NCBI RefSeq assembly: GCF_009939225.1
Contig: NZ_JAACJR010000009.1
Location: 1 to 64,000, forward strand
Reading direction: 5' to 3'
Length of the DNA stretch: 64,000 nt
Source: Sediminibacterium soli
Lineage (GTDB): Bacteria; Bacteroidota; Bacteroidia; Chitinophagales; Chitinophagaceae
In this document: in pieces, positions 1-6,821 of the stretch
How positions within the stretch are numbered: the stretch's first letter is position 1
Layout: the number at the start of each line of letters is the position of its first letter
Made by a program: the position numbers and the translations under genes
Notes under the pieces: model-generated
The model's database searches: none
Told to the model about the DNA's origin: nothing
Seen by the model: the letters and a program-made list of their open reading frames with translations, nothing else

Positions 1-935
1 ATCCCGTCAAATTGGAAGTACTTACCGTACCCGCTGATACTGTGCTAGTCACCGACAGGTTGCTCAGTTGTCCAACTTGTGTAATACCAGCTTGTGTGCC
101 GTTTGACAAACTGCCACTGAATGTTCCACCCTGGATGGTACCGCTTACGCTTAAGTTAGCTAACTGACCAAGGTTAGTGATGTTAGCATTCGTAATATTA
201 GCCGTTGTTGCAGTGATCGTATTTACACCGGCGATATTGGTGAGGTTCGCATTTGTTGCACTTACTGTACCCGCATCAACCGTTCCGGTTACAGACAGAT
301 TGTTCAGACCAGTCAGGTTAGAAGTACTTACCGTGCCTGCCGACACTGTGTTCGTAACAGATAAATTAGTTAATTGACCGACTTGCGTAATACCAGCTTG
401 GGTGCCATTTGACAGACTGCCGCTAAACGTTCCGCCCTGGATGGTACCGCTTACACTTAAGTTACCAAGTTGGCCCAGATTCGAGATGTTGGCATTCGTG
501 ATATTAGCCGTTGTGGCCGTGATCGTATTTACTCCTGCAATGTTGGTGAGGTTAGCATTCGTTGCACTTACTGTACCCGCATCAACAGTTCCGGTTACAG
601 AGAGATTGTTTAGACCGGTCAGGTTGGAAGTACTTACCGTACCCGCTGACACCGTATTCGTAACAGATAAATTGCTCAATTGGCCAACCTGTGTAATACC
701 AGCCTGTGTGCCGTTTGACAAACTGCCACTGAACGTTCCGCCCTGGATCGTGCCACTCACACTTAAGTTAGCTAACTGACCAAGGTTTGTAATGTTGGCA
801 TTCGTGATATTAGCCGTAGTTGCAGTGATCGTATTTACTCCTGCAATGTTGGTGAGGTTAGCATTCGTAGCGCTTACCGTACCCGCATCAACCGTTCCGG
901 TTACAGAAAGATTGTTCAATCCGGTCAGGTTGCCG
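1..935 (-). repeat. 306-bp in-frame tandem repeat
   Basis: The same 306-bp unit (102 codons) recurs with landmarks gaagtactt at 15, 321 and 627, giving about three copies with only scattered substitutions. It lies inside the repetitive secreted protein gene and keeps frame, so copy number can change by recombination without breaking the protein. Confidence 0.9.
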
Positions 936-2944
936 ATATTAGCAGTGGTCGCCGTCAGCGTAGCAGTGCTCACTGCACCGGCTGCAACGGCTCCACTCAC
1001 CGCCAGACCCTGCAGACCGGAAAGATTCGTAATATTTGCACTCGTAGCCGTTAATGCAGCCGTACTGATCGTTCCTGCGGTTACCGCTCCGGTTGCACTT
1101 AGCTCCGTTCCACTGAACTTGCCGCCACCGATCGTACCACTGACATTCAGATTCGCAAAATTACCCGTCGTTGCCGTTACCGTATTCGCGGCAACCGTTC
1201 CGGTTACCGTCAGGCCCTGCACACCTGTCAGGTTGGTAATATTTGCATTCGTGGATGTCAGCGTAGAAGTGCTCACCGCACCTGCTGCAACGGTTCCGCT
1301 CACCGCCAGACCCTGCAGACCGGAAAGATTCGTAATATTTGCACTCGTAGCCGTTAATGCAGCCGTACTGATCGTTCCTGCAGTTACCGCTCCGGTTGCA
1401 CTTAGCTCCGTTCCACTGAACTTGCCGCCGTTGATCGTGCCGGTTACATTCAGATTCGAAAAATTACCTGTCGTGGCCGTTACCGTATTTGCTGCGGCCG
1501 TACCGCTTACCGTCAGGCTCTGTAAACCCGCAAGATTGGTAAAATTCGCATTGGTGGCACTTACGGTATTGGCAGTCGCCGTTCCCGCTACCGACAAATT
1601 ATTCAACGTTCCCAGTTGCGTTATAAAAGGCTGGTTCTGGGTGGTGATCGTAGCACTCAGGGTATTGGCAGAAATATTATTGGTGACCGTTAAGTTGGCA
1701 AGTCCGCCAAGATTCGTTACCCTGGCCGTATTCACACTCAGTATATCCGCCTGTACGGTGCCCGTCACCGATAAATTGCCAAGCTGTCCCAGCGCAGTGA
1801 TGTTTGGCTGCACGGCAGTTGTGATCACACCACCCAATGTGGTTGCCGTAACAGCTCCGGATGCAACCACCGATTTGGGTGTGATATCACCCAGACCGAT
1901 ATACAAAGTGGGCGCACTCGTAGGACTCACCACTGTGGCCGAAATACCATTTGAAGGAACAACAGACAAGGCAGAAAGACTGTTTTTACGCATATAACCG
2001 CTCAGCATCTGCGCGGTATCGCTCAGTTTTAACAACCCGCTCAGCATACTGGCCGTATCGCTCACAAACAGGATATCGTTAGAGGATATTTTCCGCAGCG
2101 AACCGTTCACGATCGTTACCAGCGAATCGGTGCGCGCACCGGTTACCACATTGAAATTAAGATTGGAGGAAGGCACTTTCCGCAACACACCGTTTACAAT
2201 CGTTACGATCGAATCGGTTGACTGTCCGTCACCGATATTGTACGAAAGACTGCCGGCCGCCACTTTACGCAGCGTACCGTTTACGGTGGTTACCACCGAA
2301 TCCATCGGGCTTCCGTTACTCAGCACAAAGTTGAGGTTATTGGCGGGCGCCCATTCCGTTCCGTTCCATTGAAGCACCTGGCCGGTGGTGGGCACGGTAT
2401 TCGAGAGCATTCTTCCCATCAGCCGGTTGGCATTCCACATGGCAGAATCGTAGTTGGCCTTTACCTGCCATTGCGTTCCGCCCGTATTCGTTACAAAAAT
2501 GCTCCGGTTAGCATCACTGCCGATCTGTATATCGCCTACCTGGCCGTTCAGCGTGGTCACACCTCCGTTAAACGTGCCGAAAGTGATCCATTTGTTGGCC
2601 TGGCGGAAATAGAAAGTATTGTTGTTCTTACCATAGATCAGCATACCGTTTACGGGCGACACAATCTTTGTAGTGTCATCCACCCTCGATATCAACAAAG
2701 CCCTGGCCGCGGCATCAATCTGCAAGGCAATGCTGGTGTCATTGAGCAGTTGACTACTTCCGATGATAATGCCTTTCGCATTAACGATATAATTATTCTG
2801 CATACGCAGGGTATCCTTGGCCTGGTGCGTGCCCAGACCATCACCCAACCGCTGGGCGCTGGCATTGAATACGAACGAAAGGACTATACCCGCCACCAGC
2901 AGGATACGTTTTCCAAACTTTCTTTGTGTGTTGATGTGTGCCAC
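1..2944 (-). CDS. Secreted repetitive tail-fibre/adhesin-like protein (C-terminus outside window)
   Basis: At least 981 residues are visible; the frame is open to the left edge, so the C-terminus is missing. I chose GTG at 2944 because the frame has a stop a few codons upstream, no ATG lies between, and the start is followed by a signal peptide (basic KFGKR, hydrophobic stretch, cleavage after NASAQ). Residues of about 30-330 are unique and include a GGVTTLNGQVGD segment and three degenerate copies of DSxVTxVNGxLRKV. From about residue 330 it is built of Thr/Asn/Ser/Gly-rich beta-strand-type repeats (GLxxLxVxGTVxAxTVxAT). The last part is a near-identical 102-residue tandem unit. Such repeats occur in trimeric tail fibres and head domains of surface adhesins; endosialidase-type or T9SS tails are usual at the C-terminus, but this cannot be seen here. 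It follows the 3005-3835 gene by about 60 nt and is probably cotranscribed. Function is inferred from architecture only. Confidence 0.8.
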   Translation of the reverse strand, partial: MAHINTQRKFGKRILLVAGIVLSFVFNASAQRLGDGLGTHQAKDTLRMQNNYIVNAKGIIIGSSQLLNDTSIALQIDAAARALLISRVDDTTKIVSPVNGMLIYGKNNNTFYFRQANKWITFGTFNGGVTTLNGQVGDIQIGSDANRSIFVTNTGGTQWQVKANYDSAMWNANRLMGRMLSNTVPTTGQVLQWNGTEWAPANNLNFVLSNGSPMDSVVTTVNGTLRKVAAGSLSYNIGDGQSTDSIVTIVNGVLRKVPSSNLNFNVVTGARTDSLVTIVNGSLRKISSNDILFVSDTASMLSGLLKLSDTAQMLSGYMRKNSLSALSVVPSNGISATVVSPTSAPTLYIGLGDITPKSVVASGAVTATTLGGVITTAVQPNITALGQLGNLSVTGTVQADILSVNTARVTNLGGLANLTVTNNISANTLSATITTQNQPFITQLGTLNNLSVAGTATANTVSATNANFTNLAGLQSLTVSGTAAANTVTATTGNFSNLNVTGTINGGKFSGTELSATGAVTAGTISTAALTATSANITNLSGLQGLAVSGTVAAGAVSTSTLTSTNANITNLTGVQGLTVTGTVAANTVTATTGNFANLNVSGTIGGGKFSGTELSATGAVTAGTISTAALTATSANITNLSGLQGLAVSGAVAAGAVSTATLTATTANIGNLTGLNNLSVTGTVDAGTVSATNANLTNIAGVNTITATTANITNANITNLGQLANLSVSGTIQGGTFSGSLSNGTQAGITQVGQLSNLSVTNTVSAGTVSTSNLTGLNNLSVTGTVDAGTVSATNANLTNIAGVNTITATTANITNANISNLGQLGNLSVSGTIQGGTFSGSLSNGTQAGITQVGQLTNLSVTNTVSAGTVSTSNLTGLNNLSVTGTVDAGTVSATNANLTNIAGVNTITATTANITNANITNLGQLANLSVSGTIQGGTFSGSLSNGTQAGITQVGQLSNLSVTSTVSAGTVSTSNLTG
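990..1440 (-). repeat. 303-bp in-frame repeat, second type
   Basis: A different unit, with the landmark cgccagaccctgcag at 1001 and again at 1304 (303 bp, 101 codons), sits upstream in coding direction of the 306-bp repeats. The two copies are nearly identical over at least 130 bp. Confidence 0.8.
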
Positions 2945-3004
2945 TTGGATATTGTTAAATCAGTTAATGCGAATTCCGTAAAAGCGAAAAATGTTATTCT
3001 AGTT

Positions 3005-3835
3005 CTATTTGATCACGATAATCTTGTATTCACTCCCCTTCACATCCACCGGCTGCTCCGTGAAATTGGCAAACCGGATCTTTACCGTACCCGCTACGGA
3101 AACCCAGGCATTGTACACAGCCCAGTTCCGGTAATCGCCCTGCGCAGTCACCACGATCGGATCACCCGGCATCACACCGACTACCTGTACATCCACCACC
3201 GCCGTGGTATTGGGCTGTATGCTCAGGTTATTACCCGTTGATGTGGTTAAACTGAAATTGGTGACATTGGTAACCGTCTGGTTGGCGGCCTGGGGCAATG
3301 CCCAGTTCACATTGCCAAGACTGTCTGTTACCAGGAAGGTGTTCTTGGGGCCCGCCGTAATACTCGTATTCACATTGGTTACGCTGGCATTGCCGGCAAA
3401 CAAAGCATAGGGTACACTCATCAGCTGGTTGGTGCCAATGTCTACATAGTTATTCGCCGCCACCCACCAGGATGCCGGAATAGAAGGAGACACAGCAATC
3501 TGCACATTGACAAAGAACGGACCGTTGGCCCAGTCCAGATCGCCAAGCGTTCTGGCAGGCTGCGTTGCCGCAATGGAACCAAGCCCGATGTTAACGGTAT
3601 AGATCCCGTCTTCATTCGTGGTGGTTTCAAACGATTCGTTCCATACCCTGGTACCGTTGATCCTTCCCTGGATAAGCGCCACTTTTACAAACACTTTCCT
3701 GTTCTTGGCGGGATTGCCCACATTGTCTTTGGCAACCGCCTGAAAAGGCATTGCGGCCGGTGGCTGTGCAACCAGGGTTCCTGCCAGTAACAACAACGGC
3801 AGGATCAGCAGTTTTTTGATGGCATTTGTTTTCAT
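3005..3835 (-). CDS. Secreted protein with N-terminal FQAVAKD-type beta domain
   Basis: 276 residues. ATG at 3835 is chosen over an upstream ATG at 3883 because it is followed directly by a signal peptide (MKTNAIKK, leucine-rich core, cleavage after LVAQ). The mature N-terminus carries the MPFQAVAKDNxGNPxxNRxVxVxVxL pattern that opens many Bacteroidota cell-surface and fibre-like proteins, with a predicted transthyretin-like beta-sandwich to about residue 140. A Gln/Asn/Thr-rich linker follows, then a C-terminal beta domain ending KGSEYKIIVIK. There is no recognisable T9SS tail. It lies directly upstream of the long repetitive protein and is likely its partner or anchoring component. Upstream, its leader crosses a 79-bp tandem array. 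The function is unknown beyond being a surface or exported structural protein. Confidence 0.85.
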   Translation of the reverse strand: MKTNAIKKLLILPLLLLAGTLVAQPPAAMPFQAVAKDNVGNPAKNRKVFVKVALIQGRINGTRVWNESFETTTNEDGIYTVNIGLGSIAATQPARTLGDLDWANGPFFVNVQIAVSPSIPASWWVAANNYVDIGTNQLMSVPYALFAGNASVTNVNTSITAGPKNTFLVTDSLGNVNWALPQAANQTVTNVTNFSLTTSTGNNLSIQPNTTAVVDVQVVGVMPGDPIVVTAQGDYRNWAVYNAWVSVAGTVKIRFANFTEQPVDVKGSEYKIIVIK

Positions 3836-3876
3836 GTTTGTGTTTTTAGGAATGCAGGGCATTCCGGTTAAATGGT

Positions 3877-4085
3877 TTTTCATAGGACACTGCTTTCAAA
3901 AACAGGTTTTTCATAGGATAAGGCTTCTAAAACTGTTTACCGGAACAGTGATGGGTTTTCATAGGACACTGCTTTCAAAAACAGTTTTTCATAGGATAAG
4001 GCTTCTAAAACTGTTTGCTGAAACAGCGATGGGTTTTCATAGGACACTGCTTTCAAAACAGTTTTTCATAGGATAAGGCTTTCAA
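3877..4085 (-). repeat. 79-bp tandem array with nested inverted repeats
   Basis: Units begin at cataggacac, positions 3881, 3960 and 4038, giving about 2.6 copies of 78-79 bp. Each unit holds two copies of tttttcatagga, and a 10-bp inverted repeat AAACAGTTTT/AAAACTGTTT (3979-3988 with 4007-4016). A second, shorter hairpin, CTGTTT/AAACAG, uses the right arm of the first, so alternative pairings are possible. The array lies between the terminator of the T9SS gene and the start of the secreted gene at 3835, that is, in its promoter or leader. Confidence 0.85.
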
Positions 4086-4184
4086 ATCAACCCGGCAGGT
4101 AGCCTCCTGCCTGCATTCCCGGCGTAACCGAACCCGATGCCAAGATGCTATTAAATATGTTGCTGATACACCTGAACTTAACCG

Positions 4185-4222
4185 AAAAATAAGTAGTGAA
4201 TCAACTACAGATTTTTCACTAC
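4185..4222 (-). terminator. Probable terminator of the 4248-5196 unit
   Basis: On the minus strand an 8-bp stem GTAGTGAA/TTCACTAC (4222-4215 with 4200-4193) with a 14-nt loop is followed by the T-rich tract TTATTTTTC, 25 nt after the stop codon at 4248. Confidence 0.55.
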
Positions 4223-4247
4223 ATGCTTCGGGCCGCCCCCTTCTTTC

Positions 4248-4769
4248 CTACATCTTCATCAGCTTCAGGCTGTATCGCTGGTTCATGAAATCTATCAACA
4301 CCGCGTAGGTACCCACCGCATAGCTGGCCGCATTTACCTGGTAGCCCGCTTTCAGCTCTTTTATCGGCACCATCTTGCTGAACATCATCTTGCCATCCAT
4401 ACTGATAATGCGTATCTGGCAAGACAGGTTCTCATCAAACTGACCGCTGCATTTGATGGTAGCAGGACCATGTGTCGGGTTGGGATAGATATTCAATGAA
4501 ATGGAAAACTCTTCGATAGTGGCAACCGGCGGCGTTTCCTTGCAGCCGTCGTTAAATGCACCCTTGCCGCTGTTGGCAACCATCATGGCAGAAAGACCCG
4601 AGCTGCTTACCACACATTTACCGCCATCCACAATGATCGGGTTGCTCGAAAACGTGGCGCCGTTAGACGACCCGGCCATCGGTACCATGCTGAATACCAT
4701 CTGTGTCTTGCCATGTACAGCGGCAAGCACCAGGATCAGGATGATATAGACAGCTTTGTTAATACGCAT
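4248..4769 (-). CDS. Small T9SS-sorted secreted protein
   Basis: 173 residues with an N-terminal hydrophobic signal (MRINKAVYIILILVLAAVHG). The C-terminal 75 or so residues form a type A T9SS sorting domain: NIYPNPTHGP motif near residue 95, a following beta-sandwich, and the terminal strand pattern GTYAVLIDF...YSLKLMKM. The 70-residue middle is Gly/Ser-rich with paired cysteines (GGKCVV, FNDGC) and has no domain I recognise. It should be exported through Sec and then T9SS to the surface. Its ATG lies inside the end of the upstream lipoprotein gene (11-bp overlap), which suggests translational coupling of the two products. Confidence 0.85.
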   Translation of the reverse strand: MRINKAVYIILILVLAAVHGKTQMVFSMVPMAGSSNGATFSSNPIIVDGGKCVVSSSGLSAMMVANSGKGAFNDGCKETPPVATIEEFSISLNIYPNPTHGPATIKCSGQFDENLSCQIRIISMDGKMMFSKMVPIKELKAGYQVNAASYAVGTYAVLIDFMNQRYSLKLMKM

Positions 4770-5196
4770 TGTACAGCTCTTCCACTTTCGCGTTATTCTG
4801 CACGTAGTACAGGTTCAGCGTATTAGCAGTTAATGTGATGATGGTGTAATCGCGGTAGCCAAAACCCGTTCCGCCAATCTGCTGAAAAGTTTCCTGCAGG
4901 GCAGCAGCGCCTTTCATGTTCCAGTCGCCGAAATAATTATCCGAATCGGTAAAAGTGCCCTGCACTTTGCTCGGAGCGGGCATGGTGTAGGTCTTGGTAT
5001 ACTGAGCCTGGGTAGTGGTAAGTGTTTGGGGAATGTTATTGACTTTAACAGCTTTGAGCTTCCATACCCTGTTGCCGGTTCCGGTAAGCAATTGCGCAGC
5101 CTGCTCTTCCTTGCTGAGAGACGGACCATCGTTTTTTGTGCAGGCACTGAAGACCGCAACAATAACAAGCGCAACAATCAGATAAGCCGTTTTCAT
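4759..5196 (-). CDS. Lipocalin-like lipoprotein
   Basis: 145 residues. A lipoprotein signal is visible: MKTAYLIVALVIVAVFSAC, with Cys19 as the lipidation site. The mature part has the pattern LTGTGNRVWKLKAVKVN...GTFTDSDNYFGDWNMKG...YTIITLTANTLNLYY, typical of small Bacteroidota lipocalin-like lipoproteins, where a Trp-Lys-Leu strand opens the barrel. It is the first gene of a two-gene unit; its last codons overlap the start of the T9SS gene (ATGCGTATTAA). The promoter region upstream carries a TATATTTG box and two GTAG-N8-CTAC sites. The ligand is unknown. Confidence 0.8.
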   Translation of the reverse strand: MKTAYLIVALVIVAVFSACTKNDGPSLSKEEQAAQLLTGTGNRVWKLKAVKVNNIPQTLTTTQAQYTKTYTMPAPSKVQGTFTDSDNYFGDWNMKGAAALQETFQQIGGTGFGYRDYTIITLTANTLNLYYVQNNAKVEELYNAY

Positions 5197-5412
5197 GTTT
5201 GCCTTGGGGGGCTTTGGGTTTTGACGGGATGGTCTCCCGGCGGATCGGCCTTGTGAAGGGATTTGGCTCAGAACCTTTTAGACGTTTTCCCGGAAGAGGG
5301 GTGGGAATGTCTGGATCGATCAAAAGCTGCTATACCTGACATGGCCAGCTTTCAATGGATATAGGATTTTTACACGGACAAATCTGTCCGCTGGATATGG
5401 TTGCTTCACCGG

Positions 5413-5469
5413 GTAGTGAATGCACTACAAATATAGGCTTAATTTTTAGGTTTGTAGTGTTTTATCTAC
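5413..5469 (-). promoter_or_regulatory. TATATTTG promoter box bracketed by two GTAG-N8-CTAC sites
   Basis: On the minus strand the -7 type box TATATTTG occupies 5435-5428 (Bacteroidota consensus TAnnTTTG); no clear TTG is present at -33. Two 16-bp dyads lie at 5413-5428 (GTAGTGAATGCACTAC) and 5454-5469 (GTAGTGTTTTATCTAC), start to start 41 bp, one overlapping the box and one near the -33 position. A related 16-mer, GTAGTGAATCAACTAC, lies at 4193-4208, after the unit it would control. This arrangement suits a dimeric regulator; that is inference. Confidence 0.45.
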
Positions 5470-5560
5470 AGATCATAGAGGTTTTACGATGTTTTGTAGA
5501 CAACTTATTATTAACGCATTCATAATTAACTTATTACAAAATAAATAAAATGCTTAAAAT

Positions 5561-5598
5561 ACACTTAAAAAAACAGGAAAAACGGGGAAAATCCCGTT
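5561..5598 (-). terminator. Second terminator after rpsG
   Basis: Minus-strand stem AACGGG/CCCGTT (5598-5593 with 5586-5581), 6-nt loop, then TTTCCTGTTTTTTT. Confidence 0.55.
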
Positions 5599-5627
5599 GC
5601 GGGATAGAATAGCAGAAAAACAGGGGC

Positions 5628-5655
5628 AAAAAAACAGGCCCTTTTCAAGGGCCTG
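5628..5655 (-). terminator. Rho-independent terminator after rpsG
   Basis: Minus-strand stem CAGGCCCTT/AAGGGCCTG (9 bp, 5655-5635) with a GAA loop is followed by seven T. It sits 25 nt after the rpsG stop codon and ends the ribosomal protein transcript. Confidence 0.85.
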
Positions 5656-5680
5656 CAACGGATTTGATATAGTAATTCAA

Positions 5681-6148
5681 CTACACTTTGAAATGTGAGA
5701 AAGCCTTGTTGGCTTCTGCCATACGGTGGGTATCTTCTTTCTTTTTGAAAGCCGCACCTTCCCCTTTTGCAGCTGCGATGATCTCGTTGGCCAGTTTCTC
5801 AGCCATGGTACGACCATTGCGCTCACGGCTGTAACGGATCAGCCATTTCATGCTCAAAGAGATCTTACGGTCTGCACGAACCTCTGCAGGGATCTGGAAA
5901 GTGGCACCACCGATCCTGCGGCTGCGAACCTCAACAGCGGGTGTTACGTTCACGATCGCTTTCTTCCAGGTTTCATAACCGTCTTCGCCAGTTACCTGAG
6001 ACACTTTGTCAACCGCATCGTAGAAGATGTTGATCGCAGTGCTCTTTTTACCCTGCCACATCAGGTTGTTGATAAAACGGGTAACCATTTTATCATTGAA
6101 ACGGCCATCGGGCGCGAGTGGTAATTTCTTGGCTTGTGCTTTACGCAT
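5681..6148 (-). CDS. rpsG: 30S ribosomal protein S7
   Basis: 155 residues, normal length for S7. It shows the family signature region RFINNLMWQGKK...A and the conserved core DAVDKVSQVTG and VEVRSRRIGGATFQIP, with the C-terminal RMAEANKAFSHFKV. S7 nucleates assembly of the 30S head by binding the 3' major domain of 16S rRNA. It follows rpsL by 24 nt and shares its promoter. Two hairpin terminators follow directly, so fusA and tuf are not part of this transcript as they are in the classical str operon. Confidence 0.98.
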   Translation of the reverse strand: MRKAQAKKLPLAPDGRFNDKMVTRFINNLMWQGKKSTAINIFYDAVDKVSQVTGEDGYETWKKAIVNVTPAVEVRSRRIGGATFQIPAEVRADRKISLSMKWLIRYSRERNGRTMAEKLANEIIAAAKGEGAAFKKKEDTHRMAEANKAFSHFKV

Positions 6149-6172
6149 GATCTTGTATATTAATTAATTATA

Positions 6173-6553
6173 TTATTTTTTAGCTTTCTCTTTCTTCGTA
6201 CCGTATTTAGAACGGCTCTTCTTGCGGTCTTTTACACCGGCTGTGTCCAGGCTGCCCCTTACAATATGGTAACGTACACCCGGCAGGTCTTTTACACGAC
6301 CGCCACGGATCAGTACAATAGAGTGCTCCTGCAGGTTATGGCCCTCACCCGGAATATAGGCGATCACCTCAACCTTATTGGTCAAGCGCACTTTGGCCAC
6401 TTTACGAAGGGCAGAGTTTGGTTTCTTGGGAGTGGTGGTATACACCCTGGTACATACGCCACGACGCTGCGGACATGCATCCAGTGCCCTTGATTTACTT
6501 TTAGCCCTGATGATTTCGCGGCCTTTTCTTACTAATTGCTGTATTGTAGGCAT
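6173..6553 (-). CDS. rpsL: 30S ribosomal protein S12
   Basis: 126 residues. I start at ATG 6553 ([13 protein letters not shown]), the family N-terminus; an upstream in-frame extension to 6622 would run through the promoter. The decoding-centre segments [19 protein letters not shown] and [16 protein letters not shown] are intact, including the lysines where streptomycin resistance changes arise, so the protein looks wild type. First gene of a two-gene transcript with rpsG. Confidence 0.98.
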   Translation of the reverse strand: MPTIQQLVRKGREIIRAKSKSRALDACPQRRGVCTRVYTTTPKKPNSALRKVAKVRLTNKVEVIAYIPGEGHNLQEHSIVLIRGGRVKDLPGVRYHIVRGSLDTAGVKDRKKSRSKYGTKKEKAKK

Positions 6554-6579
6554 TCTAATCCGTTTAAAAATTCGGACGG

Positions 6580-6609
6580 CAAAGGTAATGGCTGATTCTG
6601 AAAATCCAA
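6580..6609 (-). promoter_or_regulatory. rpsL-rpsG promoter (Bacteroidota type)
   Basis: Minus-strand TTG at 6609-6607, 19-bp spacer, and TACCTTTG at 6587-6580, matching the Bacteroidota -33/-7 consensus exactly. It predicts a transcript start about 20 nt before the ATG at 6553. Confidence 0.8.
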
Positions 6610-6821
6610 AAAGTTTTCCCAAGAGTTTTCCCCTTTAACAGGGTTTTCGGCCTGTATCCGCATCAAATCTTCGTTCCTGCCAGTAAAACCCGGTCAAAAA
6701 TACGCAATCCCATACCCGTTTTATGGCCGTTTCCGCGATTTCGACAGCAGTCTATTAGCCATCCCGGATACATTAGCAGCCCCCTTCACTGAAACCATTT
6801 GTTTACGAAAAACAGGCCGTT

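Larger units (their letters stand above)
5470..5680. other. AT-rich gene-free stretch between rpsG and the lipoprotein unit
   Basis: The interval 5197-5680 holds no gene. Its left part carries the leader and promoter of the lipoprotein unit; its right part carries two terminator hairpins for rpsG. Between about 5470 and 5560 I see only AT-rich sequence. Confidence 0.6.

Noticed and set aside
1..940. Regular repeats that could be mistaken for a CRISPR array
   Set aside because: The period is 306 bp, in frame, and there are no short repeats with unique spacers; no cas genes are in the window.
402..1997. Long plus-strand open frames with repeated hydrophobic peptides over the fibre gene
   Set aside because: They are the mirror of the Thr/Asn/Ser-rich minus-strand repeats; the minus-strand frame has a signal peptide, a coherent domain order and continues to the left edge.
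6554..6622. N-terminal extension of rpsL
   Set aside because: It runs through the TACCTTTG promoter box, and S12 proteins begin at MPTIQQL.
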